NCBI GenBank assembly: GCA_035943195.1
Contig: DASZCK010000274.1
Span: 1-24,803 of the forward strand
Length of the DNA: 24,803 nucleotides
Reading direction: 5' to 3'
Source: DAIDKA01 sp035943195
GTDB taxonomy: Bacteria; Pseudomonadota; Gammaproteobacteria; Steroidobacterales; Steroidobacteraceae
How positions within the stretch are numbered: position 1 is the stretch's first letter; the number at the start of each line of letters is the position of its first letter. The notes below the pieces were generated by a model. The model was not told the origin of the DNA and did no database searches. It worked only from the letters and a program-made list of their open reading frames with translations. The translations under genes were made by a program, and so were the position numbers. Below are positions 1-6,831 of this stretch, piece by piece.

Positions 1-2
1 CC

Positions 3-854
3 CATATCGTCACCAGCGAAGTCGCTCCCGCGCGGCGCGGGCTCGCGATCGGGATGCTCTCCACCATCGGTCTGTTCGCCGTACCGCTGCTCGGACCGCT
101 GCTCATGGTTGGCATCGGGACACTTTGGGGCTGGCGCCACGCCTTCTGGATTGCCGGCGGACCGGGGCTGCTCGTGGCGCTTCTGATGTGGTGGTTGGTT
201 CGCAATCCCGAGCGTGATGCGCCTGTGCAGGAAATGCCCCACGGCGGCATCATTCTGTTGGTGAAGCTTCGCAACATCCGCTTCACGATGACGTTGGCGA
301 CACTGCAGATGACCTTCTTCGTCGGCGTCAGCGGTTTCCTGCCGCTCTATCTTGTGAAGGTGCTGGGCCTGAGCAATCCGATGATGGGTGTGGTGGTCAC
401 CGTCCAGGGGGCAGTAATGGTCGCCTTCGGCTTCATCGGACCGATGCTGTCGGACCATTTCGGACGCAAGCCCGCGATCGTCGGCAGTTTCCTGGTTGCC
501 ATGCTCGGCTTTCTGGTCCTCGCCTTCAGCGGCGGCTCGCTGGTGGCGGTCTTTGCCGGCAGCATTCTCGCCGGTGGCACCGCCGGATCCGCCATCCTGA
601 TCATGAATGTCATCCCGGGCGAATCCGCCCCGCAGCATCTGAAGGCAACGGCGATGGGCTTCAACGCGGCGTTTGGCGAGCTGCTCGGTGCAGGCGCGAT
701 GCCGGTCTTCATTGGCTGGGCAGCCGACAAGGCGGGCCTTGGCATTCTCCCCTGGGTGCTCAGTGTCTTCGCGGTCCTGGCCATTCTGGTGACGCTTGGG
801 CTGCGCGAGACGGCGCCCAGGCTGGTCCCTGATCTGCTTGCCGAAGCTGCCTGA
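3..854 (+). CDS. MFS transporter, 5'-truncated by the window edge
   Basis: This is the C-terminal part of a major facilitator superfamily permease in the inner membrane. The frame is open from base 3, and the residues before the first ATG at 54 (EVAPARRGLAIG) read as a normal MFS loop, so the true start lies upstream of the window. About 284 residues are visible. They begin at a loop before the middle of the fold, then show hydrophobic helices, a charged central loop around WWLVRNPERD, and the second-half signature GPMLSDHFGRKPA, which is the repeat of MFS motif A (GxxxDxxGR). Overall style resembles the anion:cation symporter or aromatic/organic acid groups, but the substrate cannot be read from this fragment. 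It converges on the next gene with only 20 bp between stop codons. Family assignment is firm and substrate is unknown. Confidence 0.85.
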   Translation, partial: HIVTSEVAPARRGLAIGMLSTIGLFAVPLLGPLLMVGIGTLWGWRHAFWIAGGPGLLVALLMWWLVRNPERDAPVQEMPHGGIILLVKLRNIRFTMTLATLQMTFFVGVSGFLPLYLVKVLGLSNPMMGVVVTVQGAVMVAFGFIGPMLSDHFGRKPAIVGSFLVAMLGFLVLAFSGGSLVAVFAGSILAGGTAGSAILIMNVIPGESAPQHLKATAMGFNAAFGELLGAGAMPVFIGWAADKAGLGILPWVLSVFAVLAILVTLGLRETAPRLVPDLLAEAA

Positions 855-874
855 TCCGGCTCAACAGTCCGGCG

Positions 875-2170
875 CTAACTGATGGCCGGCTCGTCTGAGG
901 CATAGGGGCTGATGGCTTCGGCCTTAAGGCCGGGCAGCGTCCTGATGTGGCGAATTCGTGGCACGCGCCAGGCCAGGGCGGCCAGCAAGAGGCTCGCGAC
1001 ACCGGCGCATCCCAAGGGCACGCGCAGCCCGAAATGCTGGCCCAGGAAGCCACCGATCAATGCTCCGGGTCCGGCGGGAAGCATGATCAGCCAGCGCATG
1101 GTCGAGGTCATGCGCCCGAGCATGCGCCCCGGCGTCACCGACTGCCGCATCGCCAGGAAGTTGACGAAGATGAAGACGGCGCCGACGCCGAACATGAATA
1201 GCATCAACGCGTAGGCGCCCATCCCCATCTGGTTCGGGGGGGCCAGTGCCAGCAGCAGCCAGCCGCTGCCGGATACCGCCATCCCCAGTATCATCATCGG
1301 ACCCGGTCCGATGCGGCGCGCCAGGCGATAGCCGACGGAGCTTGCGATAATGGTGCCGAGGCCGAGGGCCACATAGCTCAATCCCACACCCCGTGCGCCC
1401 AGGCCCAACAGGCGCGTGGCGAACAGGATCTGCACCACCATGGCGGTCTGATTGCACACCTGCCAGGCGCCGACGGCGGTGGCCAGCACGGGCAGCAGCG
1501 CCTCGTTGCGCACGAAGTTCAGGCCCTCGCGCATGGCCGGCCAGAAAGGGGCGTCCAAGCTCTTGGGCGGTTCCTTCGCCGCCACGCCCCGCAGGTTGGT
1601 CGCTGAGATCAGCAGCAGCACGGCGGTCGCCAACAGCGCGAGCGGTGCTCCGGTCAGTTTGATCAGCGCGCCCGCCGCCCCGGGGCCAGCCACCTCAGCA
1701 GTCGAAGAGGCCAGCGCATTCTTCGCATGGGCTTCGACCAGCCGCTCGCGCGGCACGATCTGCGTCAACACAATCTGGGCGGCGCTGCCGGCCGTGGTGT
1801 TCACCGTGCCGATGACGAACGCCGCAATGTACATCCACGGGATGGACAACCAGCCGTACCACCATGCCAGCGGGACGCTCGCCACCGCGCAGGCGAGCGA
1901 GAACTCGCCGATCACATACACCCGCAGCTTCCGCCAGCGATCCAGCCACACCCCCACCGGCAGCGAGAACAGTACGAACGGCACGATCTCCATCGCGGTC
2001 AGGAAACCCATCTGGGCAGCGCTGGCATGCAGCAGCACCGCGGCCGTCAGCGGCAAGGCGAGCAGGGTCACCTGACCGCCGAACGAGGAGATCAGGATCG
2101 ACGTCCACAGTCGCCTGTAGATCGGATCGCGCAGCAGGTCCGTCGGGGAGAGAGCGATGCGGCGAAGCAT
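875..2170 (-). CDS. MFS exporter of the EntS/MFS_3 type
   Basis: A full-length 431-residue major facilitator with about 12 predicted transmembrane helices. The N-terminus (RDPIYRRLWTSILISSFG) and the motif-A-like loop PVGVWLDRWRKLRV after the second helix match the MFS_3 group, which includes the enterobactin exporter EntS and several drug or macrolide exporters. The second half repeats the pattern. The gene starts at an ATG only 40 bp downstream of the stop of the BlaR1-like protease and reads in the same direction, so it is probably the last gene of a blaI-protease-exporter operon. That position suggests an efflux pump induced by whatever the protease senses. The transported compound is not known. 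Inferred operon membership rests on spacing only; the family call rests on visible motifs. Confidence 0.85.
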   Translation of the reverse strand: MLRRIALSPTDLLRDPIYRRLWTSILISSFGGQVTLLALPLTAAVLLHASAAQMGFLTAMEIVPFVLFSLPVGVWLDRWRKLRVYVIGEFSLACAVASVPLAWWYGWLSIPWMYIAAFVIGTVNTTAGSAAQIVLTQIVPRERLVEAHAKNALASSTAEVAGPGAAGALIKLTGAPLALLATAVLLLISATNLRGVAAKEPPKSLDAPFWPAMREGLNFVRNEALLPVLATAVGAWQVCNQTAMVVQILFATRLLGLGARGVGLSYVALGLGTIIASSVGYRLARRIGPGPMMILGMAVSGSGWLLLALAPPNQMGMGAYALMLFMFGVGAVFIFVNFLAMRQSVTPGRMLGRMTSTMRWLIMLPAGPGALIGGFLGQHFGLRVPLGCAGVASLLLAALAWRVPRIRHIRTLPGLKAEAISPYASDEPAIS

Positions 2171-2210
2171 CGCCCCATCCTACTGCAGGCAGGTGTCGGC
2201 GCCGAGCCGT

Positions 2211-3581
2211 TCACGGCAATTTGCCCGCCTGCTTCAGGGCCGCAGCGCGCTTGGCGGCCGCAGCGGCTTTCTTCGCCGAGGAAGTTGCAGTGACTTCGAT
2301 GCGGTAGACATTGGGCCCACCGGTTTCAGAGATCTCGATTGCCGCGGGGCTGCCATCATTGGTGAGGACGGTGGGTCGCTGCACGATTCCGCCGTCATGC
2401 TGAACGGCGCATTCAAGCAGTATCTGGCCGGGGCCCGGGATCGGAACGCCGCGCGCCTTCTGCTCGCCCCAATCGGTCGCTTTCCCGGATGGGTCCGCAA
2501 GGTACGGCGTGCAGCCGAAGGCAAAGTGTTCCGCCTTCAGCAGCGGCGTGCCGTCGTTCTTATCCGTTAGCGACTCGCCTGAAGCGACGAGATACTCAGT
2601 CGCGTAGTCATTCAAAGTGTGTGCCTGCGGGTTCGTGACCCGCACTTTTAGGTCGACCAGCACCCTTGGGCCCGACGCGGGGCCCGGCTGGCCCGCCCAG
2701 GTAGCGTAGGTGACAACCCCGGTCAGGGCGGCGATGAATGCGAGACCGGCGCGACGGCGCACGGGTGTCGGCAGTGGACGCTTCAGCATGGCAACCCTCT
2801 CCTTGAGTGGATGAATGGATTGCCAGTGGCAACCCGCGGACAAGCGCCACGCGGCCTCGCTGGCGAGCTGCGTCGTCAGCAGCGCATCCGCGTAATGTCG
2901 CCGGGCATCGCCGCGCGTGAGCAATACCAGCGCGTCGCAGGCCAACTCCTGGTCCATTCGCAGCCACGCCAGCGCGCGATACATAAGGGGATTGAACCAG
3001 TGCAAGCACAGGGCGACCGATGCCAGCGTATTGGCCGCGACGTCGTGCCGCGCGGCGTGCGCGCATTCATGCGCGATGATGAGCTGGCGTTGCTCCGGGG
3101 AGTAATGGGCCTCGAAATCAAAGGGCACGAGGACCTTCGGACGCCATACACCGAGGAGCATCGGCGCACTGACGCAGGCGCGGCAAAGCCCATCGGCGTC
3201 GGGTGTCAGCACTCCAAGGTTTCGCGCAAACGACCGCTGGCGCAGGAGCAGCGACAGGAGCATGACGCAGGCCCCCACGCTCCAGATGGTAACCGCCAGT
3301 CTGGTCAGCAACGCGCGGCTGGAAACGGCATGGTGGGAGGCAACCAGGGCGAATGCCGAACTGACCTTGCCGGGCAAGATGGCAGCTGCAGTCAACACCA
3401 GTGCCCGCGGCGTCGGCAGCAGCACCGCCAGCAGTACGGCCGGGACCAGCAGCCACAACCAATAGGCGACTCGCGCACCGACGCCAAGCTGCAGCGGTTT
3501 TCGCAGCAGGCCGATGAGAGTCAGGGCGATGCTCGTGGCAATCGTCGTATCTGCCAACAGGCGCAGGATCTCAGAGCTCAT
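2211..3581 (-). CDS. BlaR1-like M56 membrane metalloprotease with a non-penicillin-binding sensor domain
   Basis: A 456-residue integral membrane zinc protease of the BlaR1/MecR1 family (peptidase M56). Hydrophobic segments lie near residues 7-25, 35-60 and 91-115, with a fourth at about 278-296. The zinc site HECAH is at 171-175, WFNP at 195-198, and the third ligand region DQELACDA puts Glu at 212. In BlaR1 the fourth helix leads to a roughly 250-residue extracytoplasmic beta-lactam-binding domain with SxxK and KTG. Here only about 155 residues follow, without those motifs; they contain a DLKVRV strand, two cysteines and RPTVLTNDGSPAAIEI, and end in a Lys/Ala-rich tail. By family analogy it would signal to the cytoplasm and cause cleavage of the BlaI repressor. 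The ATG at 3581 overlaps the blaI stop as ATGA; a longer reading to 3836 only shadows blaI. Confidence 0.88.
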   Translation of the reverse strand: MSSEILRLLADTTIATSIALTLIGLLRKPLQLGVGARVAYWLWLLVPAVLLAVLLPTPRALVLTAAAILPGKVSSAFALVASHHAVSSRALLTRLAVTIWSVGACVMLLSLLLRQRSFARNLGVLTPDADGLCRACVSAPMLLGVWRPKVLVPFDFEAHYSPEQRQLIIAHECAHAARHDVAANTLASVALCLHWFNPLMYRALAWLRMDQELACDALVLLTRGDARRHYADALLTTQLASEAAWRLSAGCHWQSIHPLKERVAMLKRPLPTPVRRRAGLAFIAALTGVVTYATWAGQPGPASGPRVLVDLKVRVTNPQAHTLNDYATEYLVASGESLTDKNDGTPLLKAEHFAFGCTPYLADPSGKATDWGEQKARGVPIPGPGQILLECAVQHDGGIVQRPTVLTNDGSPAAIEISETGGPNVYRIEVTATSSAKKAAAAAKRAAALKQAGKLP

Positions 3582-3937
3582 TCCATCTCCCCGATGAGCC
3601 GCTTGAGGTCCTCGATGTCCTGCTTGCTCAGTTTCTTCTGCCGGCTGAAGTACGAGACGAGCGGGGCCACCCGGCCTTCGAACAGGCGGTCGAGGAAGCC
3701 GTGGCTCTCGGTCGACAGCCACCGGTCGCGAGTCAGCACCGGCGAATAGATGTAGCGGCGACTGTCCTTGCGGGCACGTAGCGCGCCCTTCTTCAGCAAT
3801 CGGTTCAGCAAGGTCTTTACCGTGGATTCCTGCCACTTTCCCTGGCCCTCGAGCGCGGCCACCACGTCCTCGCTGGCGAGCGCGCCGCCCGCCCAGAACA
3901 CCTGCATGACAATGGACTCCGCCGCACTGATGGACAT
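3578..3937 (-). CDS. blaI: BlaI/MecI/CopY family transcriptional repressor
   Basis: A 119-residue winged-helix repressor of the BlaI/MecI family (Pfam Penicillinase_R). The N-terminus SISAAESIVMQVFW and the recognition region WQESTVKTLLNRLLKKGAL are characteristic, followed by a wing with RRYIYSPVL and a C-terminal dimerisation half ending LSKQDIEDLKRLI. Length matches the usual 120-126 residues. I chose the ATG at 3937 because AGGGGA lies about nine bases upstream. A TTG at 3970 in the same frame would begin about 8 bases after the predicted transcription start and has no Shine-Dalgarno. Two perfect operator-like palindromes lie upstream, so it probably represses itself and the downstream protease and exporter. 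Stop and next start overlap by 4 bp. The symbol is by family; beta-lactam resistance is not implied. Confidence 0.92.
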   Translation of the reverse strand: MSISAAESIVMQVFWAGGALASEDVVAALEGQGKWQESTVKTLLNRLLKKGALRARKDSRRYIYSPVLTRDRWLSTESHGFLDRLFEGRVAPLVSYFSRQKKLSKQDIEDLKRLIGEME

Positions 3938-3973
3938 CGGCTTCTTTCCCCTCACCTTCGTGCCCTCCAACGG

Positions 3974-3985
3974 TTACACGTGTAA
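3974..3985. promoter_or_regulatory. BlaI-type operator, proximal (TTACACGTGTAA)
   Basis: A perfect 12-bp palindrome containing the TACA..TGTA core known for BlaI/MecI binding. It begins at the predicted -10 box and covers the expected transcription start of blaI, 37 bp before the chosen ATG. Its centre is 26 bp from that of the second copy. Confidence 0.8.
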
Positions 3986-4012
3986 TCGTAGTGTTAGAAT
4001 TACATATGTAAA
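3985..4012 (-). promoter_or_regulatory. predicted sigma-70 promoter of the blaI operon
   Basis: On the minus strand TTTACA (4012-4007) matches the -35 consensus at five of six bases and TACGAT (3990-3985) matches the -10 at four of six, with a 16-bp spacer. The transcription start would fall near 3978. Both hexamers are touched by the operators, which would let bound BlaI block RNA polymerase. Confidence 0.6.
4000..4011. promoter_or_regulatory. BlaI-type operator, distal (TTACATATGTAA)
   Basis: A second perfect 12-bp palindrome with the TACA..TGTA core. It overlaps the predicted -35 hexamer of the blaI promoter. Two half-site-identical palindromes about 2.5 helical turns apart are the usual architecture for dimeric BlaI-family repressors. 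Confidence 0.82.
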
Positions 4013-4052
4013 CGTAGAAAGCAATGACGGCAAGGAGGTCTTGGGCAAAGGA

Positions 4053-4466
4053 TCAGCGGGCGGTGTTTCGCAGCCGCTCGCGGCGCACGTAAATGAGTCC
4101 ACCAAGCCACGCGGCGGGCACGGCCATCACTGCTGAAATGAGCCATACCTGCGTCGACGCGTGCGTCGTCACGGCAAACATGGCGACGATCGTCAGCGCG
4201 CTTTGCAGCAAGCCCATCACGAGCGCGTGGCCGACGGGTGCCCGGCGCGCCACCCACGCGGTGACGTACCCGCCCGCCACGATGGATGCCGCGCCGTAGA
4301 CAAACATCAGCGCACGCACCAGCAGGTTCTGCCCGAGCGCCGCTTCATTCGGCAGGGTATGCGGAAACAATCGCAGCAACAGCGGGTCCATTCCCGCCTC
4401 GACGGCGAATGAAATCACCGTAAGGGTGATGATACCGAGGAGCACCGCGAGCACGCTGCGCAGCAT
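4053..4466 (-). CDS. small four-helix membrane protein of unknown function
   Basis: A 137-residue hydrophobic protein with about four transmembrane segments: LRSVLAVLLGIITLTVISFA at the N-terminus, LVRALMFVYGAASIVAGGYV, a third around GLLQSALTIVAMFAVTT, and VWLISAVMAVPAAWLGGLIY near the end, followed by a basic tail. No catalytic motif is visible and I cannot name a function. The ATG at 4466 is preferred; an in-frame TTG at 4508 would overlap the upstream lipoprotein gene by about 30 bp and adds an uncharacteristic polar lead. With the ATG the gap to that gene is 13 bp, so the two are probably co-transcribed. Its stop lies about 40 bp upstream of the distal blaI operator. Confidence 0.7.
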   Translation of the reverse strand: MLRSVLAVLLGIITLTVISFAVEAGMDPLLLRLFPHTLPNEAALGQNLLVRALMFVYGAASIVAGGYVTAWVARRAPVGHALVMGLLQSALTIVAMFAVTTHASTQVWLISAVMAVPAAWLGGLIYVRRERLRNTAR

Positions 4467-4479
4467 GGAGTGCGCCCGA

Positions 4480-4860
4480 TTACGGCCCGGCGGCGCGGTC
4501 TGCTGCAATGACCGAGGCGGTTGCCGGCGTCACGGGCCAGTCAGCGTTCCACCGCGTACGGATCTCCAGCCACTGGGGCCACAGAGCCTGCGAAATGCAG
4601 GTCTTACGCCTGGGGGAATTCGGATTCGCGTCCAGGCGCACGTCCGGCAGCGCCAGGAATTTCTCGTAAAGCGGATACAGCGGATCGTCCGCCGCCTCGG
4701 TCGCGACCACCGGGGGCACGATCCACTCACGCGGCCCGCAGTACTGTTCCTCGCCACCGATGACGATGCGCTGCAGGGCGTAGTCTTCCGGCTTCAGGGT
4801 TTCACATCCAACCAGCAGCAGGGCACTGCTGAAAACCATGAACGCCGTGAGGTGTTTCAA
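4480..4860 (-). CDS. small lipoprotein of unknown function
   Basis: A 126-residue predicted lipoprotein. A charged start (MKH) is followed by a short hydrophobic stretch and the lipobox LLVGC with Cys at residue 19, so signal peptidase II processing and lipid anchoring are expected. The mature part has further cysteines in EEQYCGPRE and RRKTCISQA and ends in an Ala-rich tail. I recognise no family. The start is uncertain: TTG at 4860 gives the normal positively charged signal peptide and follows directly on an in-frame stop, whereas the ATG at 4839 gives MVFSSALLLVGC without charge. Neither has a strong ribosome binding site. It lies immediately upstream of the four-helix membrane protein and may share its transcript. 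Confidence 0.65.
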   Translation of the reverse strand: MKHLTAFMVFSSALLLVGCETLKPEDYALQRIVIGGEEQYCGPREWIVPPVVATEAADDPLYPLYEKFLALPDVRLDANPNSPRRKTCISQALWPQWLEIRTRWNADWPVTPATASVIAADRAAGP

Positions 4861-4930
4861 TTAGTGGGTTGCCGGTGGCGATGCAGTGGATGCAGTCTTT
4901 CACAAAGGCGCCCGCGGTGCGAGCGTCAAC

Positions 4931-5620
4931 TCAGCGGCTCACAGGTCGTCCTGAAACCTTGCTCATCCGCAGAACGATGGCGACCGGCACCGTCAGGGCG
5001 CGCGGGTCAAAGTGCTGCTCGTCAGTGATGTCGGCTGGATCCAGCAGTGGCTCGATGACTTCCTCGATTTGCAGACCGGCCGCCTTGCTCGCGGCATGCC
5101 AATCCGCGTAGCGATGGGTGGTGTAGCGCACCGCGTAGCGCGCGCCGCCGTGACTGAAGGTGCGTTTCCATCCCAGTGCGTCCGCGATCGGGTGGAAGTC
5201 GCTGCACAGCAAGGTTCCGGAAACCTTGAGGACGCGGGCCAGCTCTCCGAGCGCGGACCTGAGCTCGAACACATGACCTAAGGTCAGGGCGCACACGACC
5301 ACATCCGCCCAGGCGTCGGTCACCGGCACACGGGTGGCCGAACCCTGGACCACCGGCAAACCCTGGGTGCGAGCCAGGGCCAGCATCTGCGCGGAACGAT
5401 CCACGCCGCACACTGTTGCACCGCGCTCCCGGGCATGCAGCAGGTAGCGACCGCTGCCGCAACCCACATCCAGCAGACTCCTTCCCGCCAGGGACTGCGG
5501 CAGCAGGCCCAGCATCGCGCGTTCTTCGGCCAGCATGAACGGGTTATGGGAATGCGGCGGGTAATTGGCCGCCCACAGGGCGTAGCCGGCTACCGGATCA
5601 AGTTCGCAGGTCTCGCTCAT
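4931..5620 (-). CDS. class I SAM-dependent methyltransferase
   Basis: A 229-residue cytoplasmic methyltransferase with the Rossmann fold (Methyltransf_11 type). Motif I is LLDVGCGSGRYL near residues 49-60, followed by the acidic loop VCGVDRSAQML that binds the ribose of S-adenosylmethionine. Later signatures are ADVVVCALTLGHV and LARVLKVSGTLLCSDFHP. The N-terminus (DPVAGYALWAANYPPHSHNPFMLAEE) resembles BioC- and UbiE-like small-molecule methyltransferases, but the substrate is not determinable. Its ATG overlaps the stop of the upstream amidohydrolase as ATGA, implying translational coupling and perhaps action on the same metabolite. It is the last gene of the minus-strand run; about 70 bp separate it from the lipoprotein gene. 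Confidence 0.88.
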   Translation of the reverse strand: MSETCELDPVAGYALWAANYPPHSHNPFMLAEERAMLGLLPQSLAGRSLLDVGCGSGRYLLHARERGATVCGVDRSAQMLALARTQGLPVVQGSATRVPVTDAWADVVVCALTLGHVFELRSALGELARVLKVSGTLLCSDFHPIADALGWKRTFSHGGARYAVRYTTHRYADWHAASKAAGLQIEEVIEPLLDPADITDEQHFDPRALTVPVAIVLRMSKVSGRPVSR

Positions 5621-6759
5621 TGCAGAGCCAGTCCCGGCTCCAGTGCCCCGGCCGGCGCGCGCGCGGGCGACAAAGCCTCGGAGCGGCACAGTTTCGGCTG
5701 GCCGTCGAGATTCACGGCAGTGCAACGGATGCCGAGACTCGTGAACCAGTCCTCCAGGTCCGGATCGGTTATGAAGGGCTCGCCATTGCGAATCACGGCA
5801 CGTAGCTGCGCACGCTGCAGGCCCTTCAGCATGTCGAAGGGTTCGCCATGCTGTTCGCGAACGATGATGAAGTCGTCTGCCGTCGCGATGTGCAGCATCC
5901 GGCGGGCATGTCCCGTCACCAATTGCAGCAGCTCGCGCGGCGAGAAGTCGCTGTGGGCCTCCGCAACCGCAAGCTCCGCCAGCATGTCGCGCGCGCCGGT
6001 CAACCGCGAATCGGTTCCCAGCGCCAGGCGACCGGCTGCAAACAGAGTGCGCAGGCGCTGCGGCGCAATGGTGCGCCCCAGCAGTGAAAGATTGCTCGAC
6101 GGACACCAGACCACACCAGCGCCCGCCTGCAGGACATCGGCGATGTCAGCGTCATCCAGTCCCACGGCATGGACCAGGACGGTGTTGCGGCCGAGGCAGC
6201 CGAGCTGGCGCAGTTCCCGCAGCTCGCCGGAGGCCAGCTCATCCACGCCTTCCGCAAGATGTATGAACCAGGGAACATGGGCAGGTGTGGCGCGGTAACT
6301 GGCGAGCACATCAGGCCCATAACCCTGATGCAGGGAGTGGGCCCAGGTGCAGCGGCTGGCCACCCGCACCGGGAAGGCCGCGCCCTCGCACAAACCATGC
6401 GACGCGTCGTGGTGCATGACGGCAGTGGCACCGCACAAGGTGTTCTTGAGCGCCCCCTGCCACAGACGCACGCTCAGGGGCCTGGCCAGTGCCGCCTTGA
6501 CCGCCGGATTCTGAACATGGCTGGGAAAGGCCGCGGCCCATTCGTAGCTGTTGTTGAAAGTCGCGGTCTGCGGCAGTGGCGGCACGCCGTTCTGGTGCAG
6601 ATGATCATGGGCATTGACCAGCGCCGGCAGCACGACGTGGTCGCGCAGGTCCTTGGCGAAGGGGCGAACGCGCCCGGCCCCGGGATCGAGGCACAGATCG
6701 CGCACGACCAAGCTGCCATCTGCCGGAGAGGCGACGCAGATGTTGCGTAGGACCACCAC
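5617..6759 (-). CDS. amidohydrolase superfamily metal-dependent hydrolase/deaminase (TRZ/ATZ-like)
   Basis: A roughly 380-residue TIM-barrel hydrolase. Numbered from 6759, all usual metal ligands are present: HDH at 51-53 in LVNAHDHLHQN, His167 in FIHLAEGVDE with Glu170, His197 in VLVHAVGLDD, and Asp250 in LALGTDSRLTG. The intervening GVVWCPSSNLSLLG is typical of the chlorohydrolase/cytosine deaminase branch, whose members deaminate or dechlorinate ring nitrogens such as guanine, cytosine, S-adenosylhomocysteine or triazines. The exact substrate is unknown. The start is uncertain: GTG at 6759 puts AAGGGGA about ten bases upstream and gives the usual VVLRNICV beginning; GTG at 6795 adds 12 residues. 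The coupling to a methyltransferase may mean a modified nucleoside or heterocycle pathway, which is inference. Confidence 0.85.
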   Translation of the reverse strand: MVVLRNICVASPADGSLVVRDLCLDPGAGRVRPFAKDLRDHVVLPALVNAHDHLHQNGVPPLPQTATFNNSYEWAAAFPSHVQNPAVKAALARPLSVRLWQGALKNTLCGATAVMHHDASHGLCEGAAFPVRVASRCTWAHSLHQGYGPDVLASYRATPAHVPWFIHLAEGVDELASGELRELRQLGCLGRNTVLVHAVGLDDADIADVLQAGAGVVWCPSSNLSLLGRTIAPQRLRTLFAAGRLALGTDSRLTGARDMLAELAVAEAHSDFSPRELLQLVTGHARRMLHIATADDFIIVREQHGEPFDMLKGLQRAQLRAVIRNGEPFITDPDLEDWFTSLGIRCTAVNLDGQPKLCRSEALSPARAPAGALEPGLALQ

Positions 6760-6831
6760 GACGACTGAGTTCCCCTTTCCTGGCGAAAGGTTCACCCTGG
6801 CCGTTCGCCAGCTTATCGGTCTGCCGATCGG

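Noticed and set aside
855..874. Possible bidirectional terminator between the converging MFS genes
   Set aside because: CCGG repeats can pair weakly, but no stable stem with flanking A/T runs is seen.
2811..3749. A 312-codon plus-strand frame across blaI and the protease
   Set aside because: Gln/Arg-rich shadow of the M56 gene whose HECAH and ELACDA motifs are intact on the other strand.
3582..3836. N-terminal extension of the M56 protease
   Set aside because: The extra 85 residues overlap blaI in another frame and are not membrane-like; the ATG overlapping the blaI stop is the natural start.
6815..6828. Hairpin ATCGG-TCTG-CCGAT between the amidohydrolase and the secreted protein
   Set aside because: Stem too short and no T run, so a terminator is not supported.
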